Assembly (NCBI GenBank): GCA_020310875.1
Contig: CM035407.1
Coordinates: 73,995,404-74,059,403 of the forward strand
DNA from: Ceratopteris richardii
Lineage: Eukaryota; Streptophyta; Polypodiopsida; Polypodiales; Pteridaceae
DNA length: 64,000 bases
Direction of reading: 5' to 3'
Shown here: positions 10,910 through 25,124 of the stretch, piece by piece
Position numbering within the stretch: the stretch's first letter is position 1
Layout of the letters: the number at the start of each line of letters is the position of its first letter
The notes under the pieces: generated by a model
Told to the model about the DNA's origin: nothing
Databases searched by the model: none
What the model saw: only the letters and a program-made list of their open reading frames with translations
Translations under genes and position numbers: made by a program

Positions 10910-11863
10910 TTGGATAGGAACAATTATCAAGCTTGGTCTCTAAGGATGAAGACCTACTTACAAGGAAGGAGTCTCTATGGATACATCTCAGGAGATGAGG
11001 AATTGCCCTCATTGAAAGCAAGAGGTTTGCCAACCAAGGAGGAGCAAGAAAAACTCAACACATGGTGTGCAAGGGATGCATTGGCAAGGTCTTATTTACT
11101 CAAATCTATATCTGACTTTCTTTTACCTCATATCAGAAATTGTAAGACTTCCCAAGAGACTTGGGAAACCTTGTCATCATATTTTTCCTCCAATACAAGG
11201 GCTAGGAAAAACCAGTTGTGGATTGAATTCACAACACTAAGGAAGCAACCTAAGCAAGCTGTTTCAGAATTTGTGACCAAGATCAAAGATGTTGCAGATC
11301 AATTAGCAAGCATAGGAGAAGAAATTGAAGAAGAACAAATTGTAAGGCAGGTAATTAATGGGATCAAGGCTGATGACAAGTGGGAAAGCTTCACCACTCC
11401 AATGGATCTCTACATGGACATGCACACTCCAGATCTTACAACTCTCATGGGACAACTATTTACACATGAAGCAAAGCTTACCAAGAGTGGAGATACATCC
11501 AAAGGTAACAACTCTTCTGCCCTATACACTGATAAGAAATCTAAGGATAAAGGCAAGAGTAAGAAGGTGGAAGATGAATGCTCTACCTCCCAAGCCAACT
11601 ATGCAGGGAGAGGTAGATCTTCAAGAGGAAGGGGCAGAGGAGGTAAGCAAGGTAGGGGGAGACCCTATAACTCATCACCATGTAACATTTGTGGTTTATC
11701 AAATCACACCACAGATGAGTGTTATAGGAATTACAAAAATCAGAGAGGAAGAGGCTACCAAAGAGGTGGATACTCACAATCTAGAGGAAGGTTCAACCAT
11801 CACCAAGGCCACAACAACAATTACAACAACAACTACAACAACAATTACAATGGCAACTACTAA
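10910..11863 (+). CDS. gag: Copia gag region
   Basis: About 317 residues of a Copia-type gag (UBN2/retrotran_gag type). It opens with DRNNYQAWSLRMKTYLQG near the N-terminus, followed by the helical gag core (IVRQVINGI). An Arg/Gly-rich linker near residues 232-250 follows, then one CCHC knuckle, CNICGLSNHTTDEC (near 258-271), and an Asn/Tyr-rich tail made of AACAAC-type codon repeats. Its role is particle assembly and RNA binding. The true start may lie slightly upstream, close to the primer site. Confidence 0.85.
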   Translation: MDRNNYQAWSLRMKTYLQGRSLYGYISGDEELPSLKARGLPTKEEQEKLNTWCARDALARSYLLKSISDFLLPHIRNCKTSQETWETLSSYFSSNTRARKNQLWIEFTTLRKQPKQAVSEFVTKIKDVADQLASIGEEIEEEQIVRQVINGIKADDKWESFTTPMDLYMDMHTPDLTTLMGQLFTHEAKLTKSGDTSKGNNSSALYTDKKSKDKGKSKKVEDECSTSQANYAGRGRSSRGRGRGGKQGRGRPYNSSPCNICGLSNHTTDECYRNYKNQRGRGYQRGGYSQSRGRFNHHQGHNNNYNNNYNNNYNGNY

Positions 11864-11923
11864 GGAGGATTCAGAAACAGAAAGGACTACAACAACTACA
11901 CAGAGGAGCACGATGACTCTCTC

Positions 11924-14900
11924 TTGATCATGAACATGACTTCAAAGTCAGGTACAAATGACGATCACTTATTTTATATTGATTTAGGGTGTTCAAATCA
12001 TGTGGCTGGTAATGTTGCACTACTCTCTGATCTTGAGGAACCAAAAGGTAAACACCAAGTCCAAACAGGTGATGATACAAAGCATTCTGTAGTTAAAGTT
12101 GGCAATGTGAAAACTTATTATGGTAATCAGAATTTGTTGAGCAGAGTACTTTATGTACCTACAATTACAAAGAACTTAATGAGTGTTGGTCAGATTGTAG
12201 AGAAAAGGTTGCAGGTCAGATTCAATCAATATGGAGCATTTGTGGAGGACCCAAGACATGGATTCAAAAGGATAGCTAAAGGAGAAAAATCAGGTAGACT
12301 TTTCACTTTTGAGTTGGAAGATACAAAGAACATTGCATTGTACAGTTATAAAGATCAAACACTTTCAGAGCTTGAGATTTGGACAAGAGATTAGGGCACA
12401 TTGGAGAAAGGACCTTGAAGCAAATGTGGAGGGACCAACGTGTGCTTGGGATACCTAATGTATCCAAGCAACATATGATTTACAATTGTGGTGCTTGTCA
12501 ATTTGGTAATTCTCACAGGTTACCCTTCTCCAAGAAAGGATATATGCATGAAGACTATCGAGAGCTTGTACACACAGATGTGTGGGGACCTACCAAAGAC
12601 CCCTCAGTCTCAGGTTCAAGGTACTATGTGTCTTTTATTGATGACTATAGCAGATGGACTGTATTATACTTTATGAAGCACAAGGATGAGGTATTTAATT
12701 GTTTTAAGAAATATCTTGCACTAGTTGAAAATCAGACAGGAAGAAATTTGAAGAGGCTAAGGTCAGATCGAGGAGGTGAGTACTTCTCCAATGAATTTGA
12801 GGACTTCTTGCAGGATAGAGGCATCAAAAGGGAAATAACCACAAGGTACTCTCCTGAACAGAATGGGGTAGCTAAAAGAAGAAATAGGTTAATTGTTGAA
12901 ACAACTATATCTATGCTTAATGAGAAGAAATTACCTAACTATCTATGGGCAGAGAGTGTTTCTGCTGCCACCTATCTCATAAACAAGTTACCATCAAAGT
13001 CACTTGATGGTATGACACCATATGAAGCATGGCATGGTAAGAGACCATCATTGGATCACTGCAAAAGTTTTGGATGTGTAGCATATGTACACATTCCTTC
13101 ACAGGTAAGAGGAAAGCTAGATCCAAAGGCTGAAAAATGTAGTTTCATTAAATATGATTTAAATAAAAAAGGTTACAGGTTTTATAACCCTACCAATAAG
13201 GGATTTATGGTAAGCAGAGATGTGATCTTTGATGAGAATGATTCTTGGTATGAGAATGAATGCAGGAAGGTCAAACTACCCTATTATTTGGAAGAAGAAT
13301 TTCCAAAACTTACAAAGGAGGAACCTACTCAGGATGGAGAATCAAGTTCAGATGATGAAGATACAATCAACCTTGAAGAGTTCAAGGCATGGAAGTCCAA
13401 AGGCAAAATGAAGATGAAGAAGCTTGAAGACATACCTGAATCTTCAACTCAATCAATCAGGAGATCTGAGACAGAAAGCAAAAAACCTATCAGATATGGG
13501 TATGATACATCTCTTGCTACTAAACATTCAGTTTATCTTGCAAAGGACTTGTCAAATGAAGAACCAGGTTCATATGAAGAAGCAATCACCAAATCAGAAT
13601 GGAAAGAAGCTATGGATGAGGAGATTGAAGCACTCAAGGAGAGTGATACATGGGATTTAGTACCCAAGAAGGACTCCATGAAGGTAATAGAATCCAGATG
13701 GATCTATAAATTGAAAAGAAATTCTGATGGCACAATTAACAGGTACAAGGCCAGATTGAAGAAACATTTTCTCATGTGGCCAAGATGCCAACAATCAGAG
13801 TGTTGGTGAGTGTGGCTGCATCAAAGAATTGGAACATGTACCAATTGGATGTCAAGAATGCTTTTTTGAATGGATGGATCTCAGAAGAGGTTTACATGTC
13901 ACAACCTCCTGGCTATGAAGACCCTAAGAAGGTAACTTATGTTTGCAAATTAAAGAAAGCTTTATATGGATTAAAGCAGGCACCTAGGGCATGGAATTAC
14001 AGGCTAGCTACATACCTCCAAGACCAAGGTTTTGTCATGAGTAAGGCTGACACTTCTCTGTTCATTAAGAGAAGTAATTCAGAGGTAATCTATCTTTGTG
14101 TTTATGTTGATGACATCATCATTACATGCAATGATGTCAATGGAATCAAAAGCATCAAAATCCAGATGATGAAGGAATTCAAGATCAATGATCTTGGATT
14201 ATTGAAGTATTTTTTAGGGCTTGAATTAGTTTACACTAATTCAGGAATATACATTACTCAGAAGAAGTATGTACAAGATATGTTGAAGAAATTTCAATTG
14301 CAAGATGCTAAAGCAGCAAGCACTCCAATGGAGGTGAACTTAAAGCTAAGTGCCCATGAAGGTGATGAAGTCCAAGACATTACAGGTTATCAAAGTATGG
14401 TGGGTAGCATGAACTATGCTACTCTAACCAGAATTGACATTGCATATGGAGTTAGTGTGCTAAGTAAATTTATGCACAAGCCAAGGATACCTCACTTAGA
14501 GGCTGCCAAAAGAATCTTGAAGTATCTCAAGGGTACATAGAACCATGGTTTGTATTTTCCTTACACTTCAGATATTGATATAAAAGTTTATTCAGATGCA
14601 AATTGGGCAGGATGCAAGGATGATAGGAGAAGCACTTCAGGATACATTTCTTTTGCAGGAGACAAACCAATCTCATGGTCTGCAAAGAAGCAACCAACTG
14701 TAGCATTGTCTTCTACAGAGGCAGAATATAGAGGGCTAGCTAATGCTACTCAAGAAGCAATTTGGATTAAGCTTTTGTACATAGAATTGGGCTTATATAC
14801 TAGGCCTCTAATTATCTTTGGAGATAATACAAGTTCTCTTCACCTTGCAGCTAATCCTATCTATCATGCTAGGACAAAACACATAGAAGTACATTACCAT

Positions 14901-15104
14901 TATGTGAGGGAGAAGTTGCTTAGCAAGGACATTCAATTGACCTATGTGTCAACCAACATGCAATGTGCAGATTTGCTGACTAAAGCTTTGGATGGGACCA
15001 AACTTTGCAGGTTCAAATCTATGATTGGATTGCAGGATATATTTGAAGATGAAGATGAAGACTTAAGCCAAAATTTTTGGCTTGAGGGGGAGCTGTTGGT
15101 GTAA
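11924..15104 (+). pseudogene. pol: Copia pol region: protease, integrase, reverse transcriptase, RNase H (broken)
   Basis: The parts follow Copia order. A protease/pre-integrase stretch with YIDLGCSNHVAG and LMSVGQIV lies near 11960-12400. The integrase core (about 12550-13080) has LVHTDVWGP and YSPEQNGVAKR. The reverse transcriptase (about 13560-14540) has QLDVKNAFLNG, ALYGLKQAPRAW and CVYVDDIII. The RNase H (about 14550-15000) has VYSDANWAGC and ALSSTEAEY. Polymerase and integrase would copy and insert the element. The region is broken in a few places and cannot be active as it stands. A purine tract (GAGGGGGAGC) precedes the 3' LTR. Confidence 0.9.
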
Positions 15105-16150
15105 ATCACAAGCCTACACATTTGGCTTGGAAGACATCATGAAGACTCCACATGCATGAAGAACCATAGGAACATATGCTAGTGGTTTATTACCACTTTA
15201 CCTCATTATAAAAGTCTAATTTGACTTAGGATCTTTTGTAATCACCTACCTAAGTGATTCGTGGAAAAGTAGATCACTTGATTGAGAGAACATCTCCAAA
15301 CTTTTAGATGCTTGATCATAGGAAGCCAAAGATTTGAATTTGAATTCAAATCCTAAGTCATTTCCTATAAAATTGGATGTGAAAAAGTCGTGGGTAGATC
15401 ACTCCATTCCCGAGGCTCATTTTGTTGAGCTTGAGTGTGTCTAAAGACTATACCATAGCCTACATCTCTCTATACCATTAGACAATGCTAGTATGCCAAT
15501 GGGATTGTATACAAGTGTTAATTACTAGCTACATTTACATCATTCATCTCTGTGTTCAGTGCTTGTCTACTCCAAAGTCTGTTAACTTGTCAAGCGCATA
15601 TCTCAGTCAATACTACACCAAATTCAGTGATTCAAAGCTTGTTGGATTCAGCTTGAAGTTTACTAAACACTATCAAAAATTGAAGACATTCTAGTTAGCA
15701 GACTCAGAGAAATGGTCGTCGAGGTGCTCACTGGTCTATCTCTGCTACAGTCCTAAAAAGTCGGGGGTATAGCTAATTTTGCTAAATCAATTTCTCTGAG
15801 TATAGTTTGTCATTTTACATCATTCCACTTGCAAATGGTAGCTTACTAAGTTAGTTGAATACCCTTAGAAGGAATTTTATCAATTGCTACTGTGCTGGTC
15901 ACACTGAGCAAAACATTCAGCAAGTGTCAAGACCAAAATAGAAGGTTTTCTTGAGTTTGTGACCTCCAAAGTTATCTGTTTTGATTTAATCATTGCACAC
16001 ATCATTTCCAAAGGACATAGGCTATTCCTTGGTGTCATTGGGAAGGTAAGGAAGTCTACTAATCAAATCTGAAGCTAAAGAGGGCTGGTGCAAAGCAGGT
16101 TTAGCAATACCTACTCAGTCTCTTGGATAATCCATCCATCTTTCCCAACA
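15094..16150 (+). repeat. Copia 3' LTR
   Basis: The LTR is 1,057 bases long, from TGTTGG to CCAACA. It is about 200 bases longer than the 5' copy because of an indel after TTGAATTCAAATC. The end of the pol frame overlaps the first bases. AATCA follows at 16152. Confidence 0.93.
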
Positions 16151-16987
16151 AAATCAAACAAATGATTAAGGCTCAATCATGCCAAATATATATTGAGTTC
16201 TCTCACAGTTTCTAATATTCCACTTGTAGTTTCATACGAATGTACCTCATTATGCATTTTGAGATTTTGAAATGTGACGTTGGTTTGTGACTTCTGTATA
16301 TGAATCTGAAGTAAGATTTTATGTCACATCTTACTAGTTTCTTTTCCTAGCCTAATGATCCGGTAATCAAGGAGTATTTAGAGTACGTTGAAGACTTATG
16401 TTTACCTCAAATTAGAATGTCAATGTATAATAAAGAACAATGCATTTCTGATCTTTGTCTACTTTTATCATCTGGCAGAAAAGGTAATCTTTAAAGTGAA
16501 CTGTTTTAAGTGGCTTGATTTGATTGTAATTCCACAAGCACAAAGTAATTCCAGGAGTAATTCTTCCTATAAACAAGCTCTTGGGCACGAACATACAATA
16601 TTCTCTTAGAAAATGATGTTGAAAGTGGGCAGCTTGTTAGCCATAAACAAATCATGTTTCCTTTGAAATTGATGTATATTGGGAAGGACTATAAAATATA
16701 TAAATGAAACATGGAAAAAATACAAGAAGAAAACTAGAGAGAATTTCAAATGTTTAGGATGTTTCCATACCCCCTGTGAAGGAAACCCTCTCACAAGCAA
16801 CTTACTCCATTTTCCAATTGGTTGTTGATGCTTGATACAATAACTTCCACACCCAACTACACTCCTTTGCATCAATAATCTGCTTGATGATAAATATCAT
16901 AATTAAGGCTTGCTTGATCTCTCTTACTTTGATCCTTTGATCTGCAATTTATGAGGTTTGTCTTTGCTTTTCCCCTCCTTTTGTGAA
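16151..16987. repeat. Segmental duplication copy A, right part
   Basis: It continues the match to copy B (42808-43637), with the same order and orientation. It ends where TGTGAACCC passes into the CA array in A and into unrelated sequence in B. No convincing gene is seen in it. Confidence 0.85.
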
Positions 16988-16996
16988 CCCCGTGCA

Positions 16997-17714
16997 AACA
17001 CACACACATACACACACACATACACATACACATACACACACACATACACACACACATACACACACATATACACACATACACACATACACACACACACAGA
17101 TTACACACACACATACACATGCTACAGACGTATATACACACATAGACACACACATAGACACACACACATACACACATAGACACACACACACATAGAGACA
17201 TACACACACATAAAAACACACACACATACACACATGAACATTCATATACACACACATATAAACACACATATAAACACACATAGACAAACACATACAGACA
17301 TAGACACACACACATACACACATAGACTCACACACACACAAAGACACATACACACTTACACACACACACATCCACACAAATTTACACACACACACACACA
17401 AATGCATACACACACATATATACACATACACATGTATATACACATACACATGTATATACACACATTGACACACACATACATACATACATAGACACACACA
17501 CACATATAAATACATAGACACACACACATATACACACATACACACAGATTTACACACACACATACACATGCATACAAACACATATATGCACATACACATG
17601 TATATACAAACATAGACACACACATACACACATAAAAACACACACATACACATATAGACACACACACACACATACACATGCACATACACACATAGACACA
17701 TACACACACATACA
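16997..17714. repeat. CA/TACA minisatellite array 1
   Basis: Degenerate CACA/TACA repeats on the plus strand, with recurring longer phrases (TTTACACACACA..., ACACATGCATAC, ACATGTATATACACACATAGAC) that form a rough higher-order unit of about 150-250 bases. Long minus-strand reading frames rich in Cys, Val, Tyr and Met are products of the repeat and not genes. Confidence 0.95.
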
Positions 17715-18799
17715 TGTTGGAGGAGATGGTGCATAGTCACAAGAGATGAAATGGTGTAGCTATATCCTACTTCACACCTACTAAGAATGATGGCTAGAAA
17801 GTGTAGAGGGCCTCTTTATCTAGCTACTGAACATAAATAATCACATCTTTTGCTTGAAAGATGATCCACAGCTTGAAGGATCAAAACAGATAGGTTGGAA
17901 GATAGTGCAAGATAAAAAACTTGCTATTTTAGTTCATACACATGTCCAATGTTTTGAACAATTCTTTGAGCACAGTAGCAATTGGCTTGATTCCTTTTGG
18001 GGAACTCTACTTAACCTAATACACTAGCAATCATGAGTGATTTTATAAAAAATGCTGGAATACATGTAGAGAAAGCTGTTTAGCACATCATACTATCATC
18101 CCAACATTTATGGGCTATGATTGTCAACAGACTAGTGAGTAAAGATTAGTTAACATCTAATGATCCCGAGAAGCATTGCTAATGAAACTTTGTAGAATTA
18201 TACTAGACACTATGCTGATTGTACCTTGCTTTAAATCATGGAAAATCATCAACTAGATAGTGAGAACAAGGTATAAGAAGATCAGTGTTCTGATGGAGTT
18301 ATCATAGAGAAGTGAAGTGAGAATGTAATGATCGTATATATATTAAAGCTTGTAGAAATACAATGTCATTGGCAATCTAACATCTATCAATGTGTGAGAG
18401 GTGGATGAGATATGATATGAGCAATCATTTCACAGTGAATATCCTTCAAAATGATCTCATGGGCTCGAGATACACACTGAGATGGGCTTGAGATACACGC
18501 GGGTCTTTTAGATCCTCTTTTTATTATTGTACTTGGAGCCAAAGTTTGAATTCAATTTCAAACATCTACATAAAAGTGAATGCTAAAGTATAGGATAGAT
18601 TCCCTCATCACTGAACAACCAAAATGATTCGTGATTTAGAGTTTCCTAACTCCACATGGATACAATCCACTTTTACAAAGGTAAATGTGAAGTAATTTTA
18701 CAAGAGATTGAACATATGAAGCCTTGCATAGGCACTGCCAATCAATCGAGCATGAGCTACTCAACCAAGATTGTGGGCTTGGTTTCAATTGAACCAACA
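17715..18799 (+). mobile_element. Solo-LTR-like unit, copy 1
   Basis: This 1,085-base unit begins TGTTGGAGGAGAT and ends GAACCAACA, giving LTR-like TG...CA inverted ends, and is flanked on both sides by ATACA (17710-17714 and 18800-18804). There is no primer site, no coding region and no partner LTR with an internal protein part. It matches the units at 20350 and 31943 along its length. The ends resemble Copia LTRs, but it is not the LTR of the Copia element at 4081. Confidence 0.75.
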
Positions 18800-19119
18800 A
18801 TACACACACACACACACATAGATTTACACACACACACATACACACGCACATATATACACACATAGACACACATACATACACACATATACACACAAATACA
18901 CACATATACACACACATACACACATATACACACACACATACACACACACATATTCACATACACACACATACACAGATATTTACGCACACACATACACATA
19001 CATATAGACACATATATACACATACACATGTATATACACACATAGACACACACACACATACACACATAGACACACACACATACATACATAGACACACACA
19101 CACACAGATACACAAATAG

Positions 19120-19152
<33 letters not shown>

Positions 19153-20349
19153 CAAACACACACACATACACACACACATACACACACACATACACACATA
19201 TGTACACATACACATACACATACAAAGATGTACACACACAGATACACATGCATACACACACAAATATTCATAAACGCACATATATACACACATAGACACA
19301 CACAGACATGCACACATAGACACACACACAGACACATACACACATAGACACATACACACACATAAACACACACACTTACATACACACATACCCATGCATA
19401 CACACACATGTATAAACACATAGACACACACATACACACATAGGCACACACATACACACATAGACACACATACATATACACACACATACACACATAGAAA
19501 CATACATACATACACACACACATACACACACATTTACACACACACATTTACACACACACATACACACACATATATACACATACACACATAGACACACACA
19601 CATACACACATAGACACGCACACACATACACACAGACATACACACATAGACACATACATGCACATACACACACACATAGACATAGATTTACACATACATA
19701 CACATGCATACAAACACATATATACACATACACACATATATACACACATAGACACACACATACACACATAGACACACACATACACACATAGACACACACA
19801 TATACACACACACATACACACACATAATATACACATAGACACATACACACACATAAAAACACACACACATACACACAGATTTACACACACACATACACAT
19901 GCATACACACACACATATATACACACATAAACAAACTCATACACACATAGGCACACACACATAGACAGACACACATATACACATAGACACATACACACTT
20001 ACACACACACACACATACACACATCCACGCATATTTACACACACATACACATGCATACACACACATATATACACATACACATGTATATATACACATAGAC
20101 ATACACATACGTACATAGGGACACACACATAAACACTTAGACACACAGATACACACATACACATACACACACATACAAACATCGACACATACACACACAC
20201 ATACACACATATTTACACACACACACATACACATGCGTGCACGCACATATATACACATACACACGTACATACAGACATAGACACACACACATACACGTAT
20301 AGACACACACACACATACACACACACATACACACACAATCACACATACA
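18800..20349. repeat. CA/TACA minisatellite array 2
   Basis: It has the same family and higher-order phrases as array 1. It lies between two solo-LTR-like units. It is open in many frames because of its composition. Confidence 0.95.
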
Positions 20350-20980
20350 TGTTGGAGGAGATCATGGATAGTCACAAGAGATGAAATGGTGCAGCTATAT
20401 CATGCTTCACACCTGCTAAGAATGATGGTTGGTGGAGGATCAAAACTGATAGGTCGAAAGAAAATGCAACATCAGAAACTTGCTATTTTAGTTCATACAC
20501 ATGTCCTATGTTTTGAACAATTCTCTAAGCATAGCAACGATTGGCTTAATTGCTTTTGGGGAACTCTAATTGAACAATCATGAGTGATTTCATAAAAAAT
20601 GGTGGATTACATGCAGAGAAAGATGTTTAGCAAATCATAAATGATCTCATGGGCTCAAGGTACATGCTGAGATGGGCTCGAGATATAGTTAGATCCTCTT
20701 TTTATAATTGTACTTGGAGTCAAAGTTTGGATTCAAATTCAAACATCTACCTAAAAGTGAATGCTAAAGTATAGGATAGATTCCCTCATCACTCAACAAC
20801 CACAATGGTTCGTGATTTAGAGCTTGCTAACTCCATGTGGATACAATCCACTTTTACAAAGGTAAATGTGAAGTAATTTAACAAGAGGTTGAACATATGA
20901 AGCCTTGCATAGGCTATTCCAATTAATCAAGGATGAGCTACTCAACCAAGATTGTGGGCTTAGTTTTAATTGCACCAACA
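20350..20980 (+). mobile_element. Solo-LTR-like unit, copy 2 (shortened)
   Basis: It has the same TGTTGGAGGAGAT start and CACCAACA end as copy 1, with ATACA on both sides (20345-20349 and 20981-20985). It is 631 bases long and lacks a central part present in copies 1 and 3. Confidence 0.75.
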
Positions 20981-22995
20981 ATACACACACATACACATAG
21001 ATTTACACAAAGACATACACATGCATACACACGCACATATATATATACATAGACAAACAGACATACACACATAGACACACACACACACACACATACAGAC
21101 ATATACACATACACTTGCACACATATACACACACAAAGACACATACACAAACACATACACGCACACATACACACACATAGACACATAGACACACACACAC
21201 ATGTACACATGCATACGGATACATACACATGCACACATACACACACATAGACACATACACACACATACACACACACATGCACACATATTTACACACACAC
21301 ACACATACACATGCATACAAACACATATATACACATACACATGTATATAGACACATAAACACACACATACATACACACATAGATACACACACATACGCAC
21401 ATAGACACACACACATACACACATAGATGCACACACATACACACACACATACACACACATACACACACATACACACACATACACACATAGACACATATAC
21501 ACACATACACACACACTTACACACACATACATACATATTTACACACACACATACACATGCATATAGACACATATATACACATACACACATATACACACAT
21601 AGACACACACATAGACACACACATACATACACACACACATACACACACATAGACACATACAGACACATATATGCATACACACACATAGAGACACACATAC
21701 ACACACATGCATACATATGCATGCATAATGCATATGCATATGTGTATGCGTACATACATACTTACATGCATACACACACATAGACACATATACACACATA
21801 CACACACACACATACACACAAATTTAGACACACACTTACACATGCATACACACACACACACATATAAACACATAGACACACAGATTTACACATAGATATA
21901 CACACATACATACACACATAGACACACACACACATACACACATACAGACACATACACACACATACATGCACATACACACACATACACACACACATATACA
22001 CACACACACATACACACATTTGCACACATGCATAGACATGCATACGGACACATATATACACATACACACGTATATACACACATCGACACACACATACTTA
22101 CACACATACGCACACAGACACACACATTGTCACATACACATATGCACATAGACACACACACACACACATACACACACATACATACACATACTTAGATAGA
22201 TACATACACACACACATACATTTACACACACACATACACATGCATACAATCACATATATACACATACACACACATAAACAAATAGACACACACACATATA
22301 CAGATACACAGACCTATATGCATACACACACACATAGAGACAGACATACACACACATACACACACATATGCATACATATGCATACATAATGCATATGCAC
22401 ATGCATACATACATACTTACATGCATACACACACATACACACACACATGCATACATATGCATACATAATGCACATGCATATGCATACATACATACTTACA
22501 TGCATACACACACATACATATACACACATACACACCTTCGCATATACACCTACAAACACATACAAACACATATATGTACTTACATATACATACACACATA
22601 TACACACATGCATATACACATATGCATGCATACACACATACACATGCATACACATACATATACACACACATACATATACATACATATACGTATATGCACA
22701 TGAGGTCATATGCATACCTGCCCACAAACATACACACATACACATGCATACACATACATATACACATACATACATATATATACATATACATATATGCACA
22801 TCAGGTCACATGCATACCTGCCCACAAACATACACACATACATACACATGCATATATATGTAGGCATGCATAGAGAGTGCACACATACACATGCATACAC
22901 ATATACATATACATACACATCTCCATATACATACACATACATATACACAAACACACGTACATATACATGCATACATATGTTCACACATATATTGA
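20981..22995. repeat. CA/TACA minisatellite array 3
   Basis: It begins like arrays 1 and 2 and changes from about 21700 into phrases rich in ATGCATATGCATAC. From about 22680 it carries two near-copies of a roughly 105-base phrase containing AGGTCATATGCATACCTGCC. It ends where non-repetitive, exon-like sequence starts at about 23000. Confidence 0.93.
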
Positions 22996-23024
22996 TCTCT
23001 AACCTATTTCTTTTATATGTACAG

Positions 23025-23526
23025 ACAATATCGATCCTCCTAGAGAGAGAAAGTTCAAACTCACTCTCATAAAAATTCTTATGAGAGCAAGAGTTCTGCT
23101 TGATACCTTAGGGATCATCATGCATGAGTACTCAGAGATGCATGATGATGAGTTGGATTTTACAATCTAGATGCTTACCTATCGACTAGAGGAGGGCTGT
23201 TCTGCGGCTCCACATGCAGGAAGAGAACTATCTGCTAATAGGTATGTTTTTTTTTCCACAATTTTTTTTAATGATATTATAACACAGATTTTTATTTATT
23301 TTTATCTATCTATTTTCAGGACACCTATACCACCTCTAGATCATGAGAGTAGAACACAGATGCCTATGAGGACATGCATAGGCATCCTAGGGCTGGAGAG
23401 CAATATAGAGCTAGAGGGAAATATAGTGTATATAGGGAATGGATTGGAGCTCAAGAGAAGAATGCGAGCATTATGAGACTCCTACCTGTACCTTGTCCAC
23501 TTGCAGTGGATGTAAGTATAAGTTTT
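23025..23526 (+). pseudogene. Exon-like fragments of an unrecognised gene after array 3
   Basis: A good acceptor, TTTTATATGTACAG, ends at 23024. The following frame reads about 46 codons (NIDPPREREFK-like start) and meets a TAG at 23168, and then an open stretch runs to a donor at 23241/23242 (AATAG/GTATG). The acceptor CTATTTTCAG ends at 23319. Beyond it one frame encodes AYEDMHRHPRAGEQYRARG and continues to a donor GTAAGT at about 23513. I do not recognise the protein. The AYEDMHR part recurs after another array at 41318. It is probably a decayed transposon-borne gene. Confidence 0.4.
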
Positions 23527-23639
23527 ACATATAAATTGAAATAAATATCTTATGGTTTTTTACATGTTTTTTTTTTTAATTTTTGTAGTGAGCATGATGA
23601 GAGGGATAAAAAATATGTACTTAATTCACATAAAAAGGT

Positions 23640-24010
<371 letters not shown>

Positions 24011-24014
<4 letters not shown>

Positions 24015-24120
24015 TATAAAGTTAGATATATATATACTGTTATCTATATATATACACTATTATAAATATAAAAATAATCCTATATATATATATATGTATA
24101 TATATATCTAATTTTAAAAC
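24011..24120. other. Short AT-rich spacer
   Basis: This is AT-rich sequence between two AT arrays, with no gene seen. Confidence 0.5.
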
Positions 24121-24298
<178 letters not shown>

Positions 24299-25124
24299 AG
24301 AAACCCTATTTTAGAAACCATAATTTTGAAACACTTATTTTGATATTAGGGTTTTACAAACCTTAATTTAGAGAACCTAATTCAGCCTTTTAGCCATATG
24401 GTTGAAGTATATGTACACATTGCATTATTCCTCCGACCACCTACTAGAGAGATGTCTCTCCTCCCAACCTTATGCCTCTATATAAAGCTACTCGAATCAA
24501 TGAGGATCATAATATATATAAAGATACATACACATCATGGAGATACACATACATAAATATAAAATGATGGAGTAGATACAGATGCATCAAACATACATGC
24601 AGCCTATATGCACACATGTATACATATACATCCATACATATTTAGATGTACACATTTACACATATACATATATACACATCACATATACATGCCTACATGC
24701 ACACATGTATACTTATACATGCATACACAATTATGAACACACCTACATAAACTATAGAAATGCATATGCATACATAAACGTGCAAACTAACATATGTATA
24801 CATATATCACACACATGCACACACATATACATACATGAAACACACATATGTGCATACTAACACGTGTATACATATAATACACATGAGTACACACACATGT
24901 GCATACATATATGACAAAAGTTTTCTCCTAAAAAATAAAGCTATATATAAAATTTTAGGCATACCCTGGAGCTTCATGTTCTAAATTAAAGGAACATGAT
25001 TTCATCGCTCTAGTGGGATTCATCGATATTCTAGTTGAATAAAGAAGAATCTATTATCTGATATCCATTCAAATGATTCAAGTTATTGATTGCTAACTAG
25101 AGTAGGATTTACTGTCTAATCTAC
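24299..25124. other. Non-coding stretch with decayed TACA repeats
   Basis: There is no gene. From about 24520 to 24910 it contains degenerate ATACACATACATG phrases like the arrays but much more decayed. The rest is AT-rich. Confidence 0.5.

Larger units (their letters stand above)
4081..16150 (+). mobile_element. Ty1/Copia LTR retrotransposon, interrupted by a nested Gypsy element
   Basis: The element runs from TGTTGG to CCAACA and shows a 5' LTR, an initiator-tRNA-Met primer site, gag, the pol order integrase then reverse transcriptase then RNase H that defines Copia, a purine tract and a 3' LTR. Its 5' LTR carries the Gypsy element at 4596-10509. The two Copia LTRs differ by scattered substitutions and an indel of about 200 bases, so it is clearly older than its guest. 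It is a fossil: pol is broken in a few places. The insertion is dated after the A/B duplication because copy B keeps the empty site. Confidence 0.95.

Noticed and set aside
16872-22990. Many overlapping Cys/Val/Tyr-rich and His/Thr-rich frames in the CA arrays
   Set aside because: Same cause: repeat composition and not genes.
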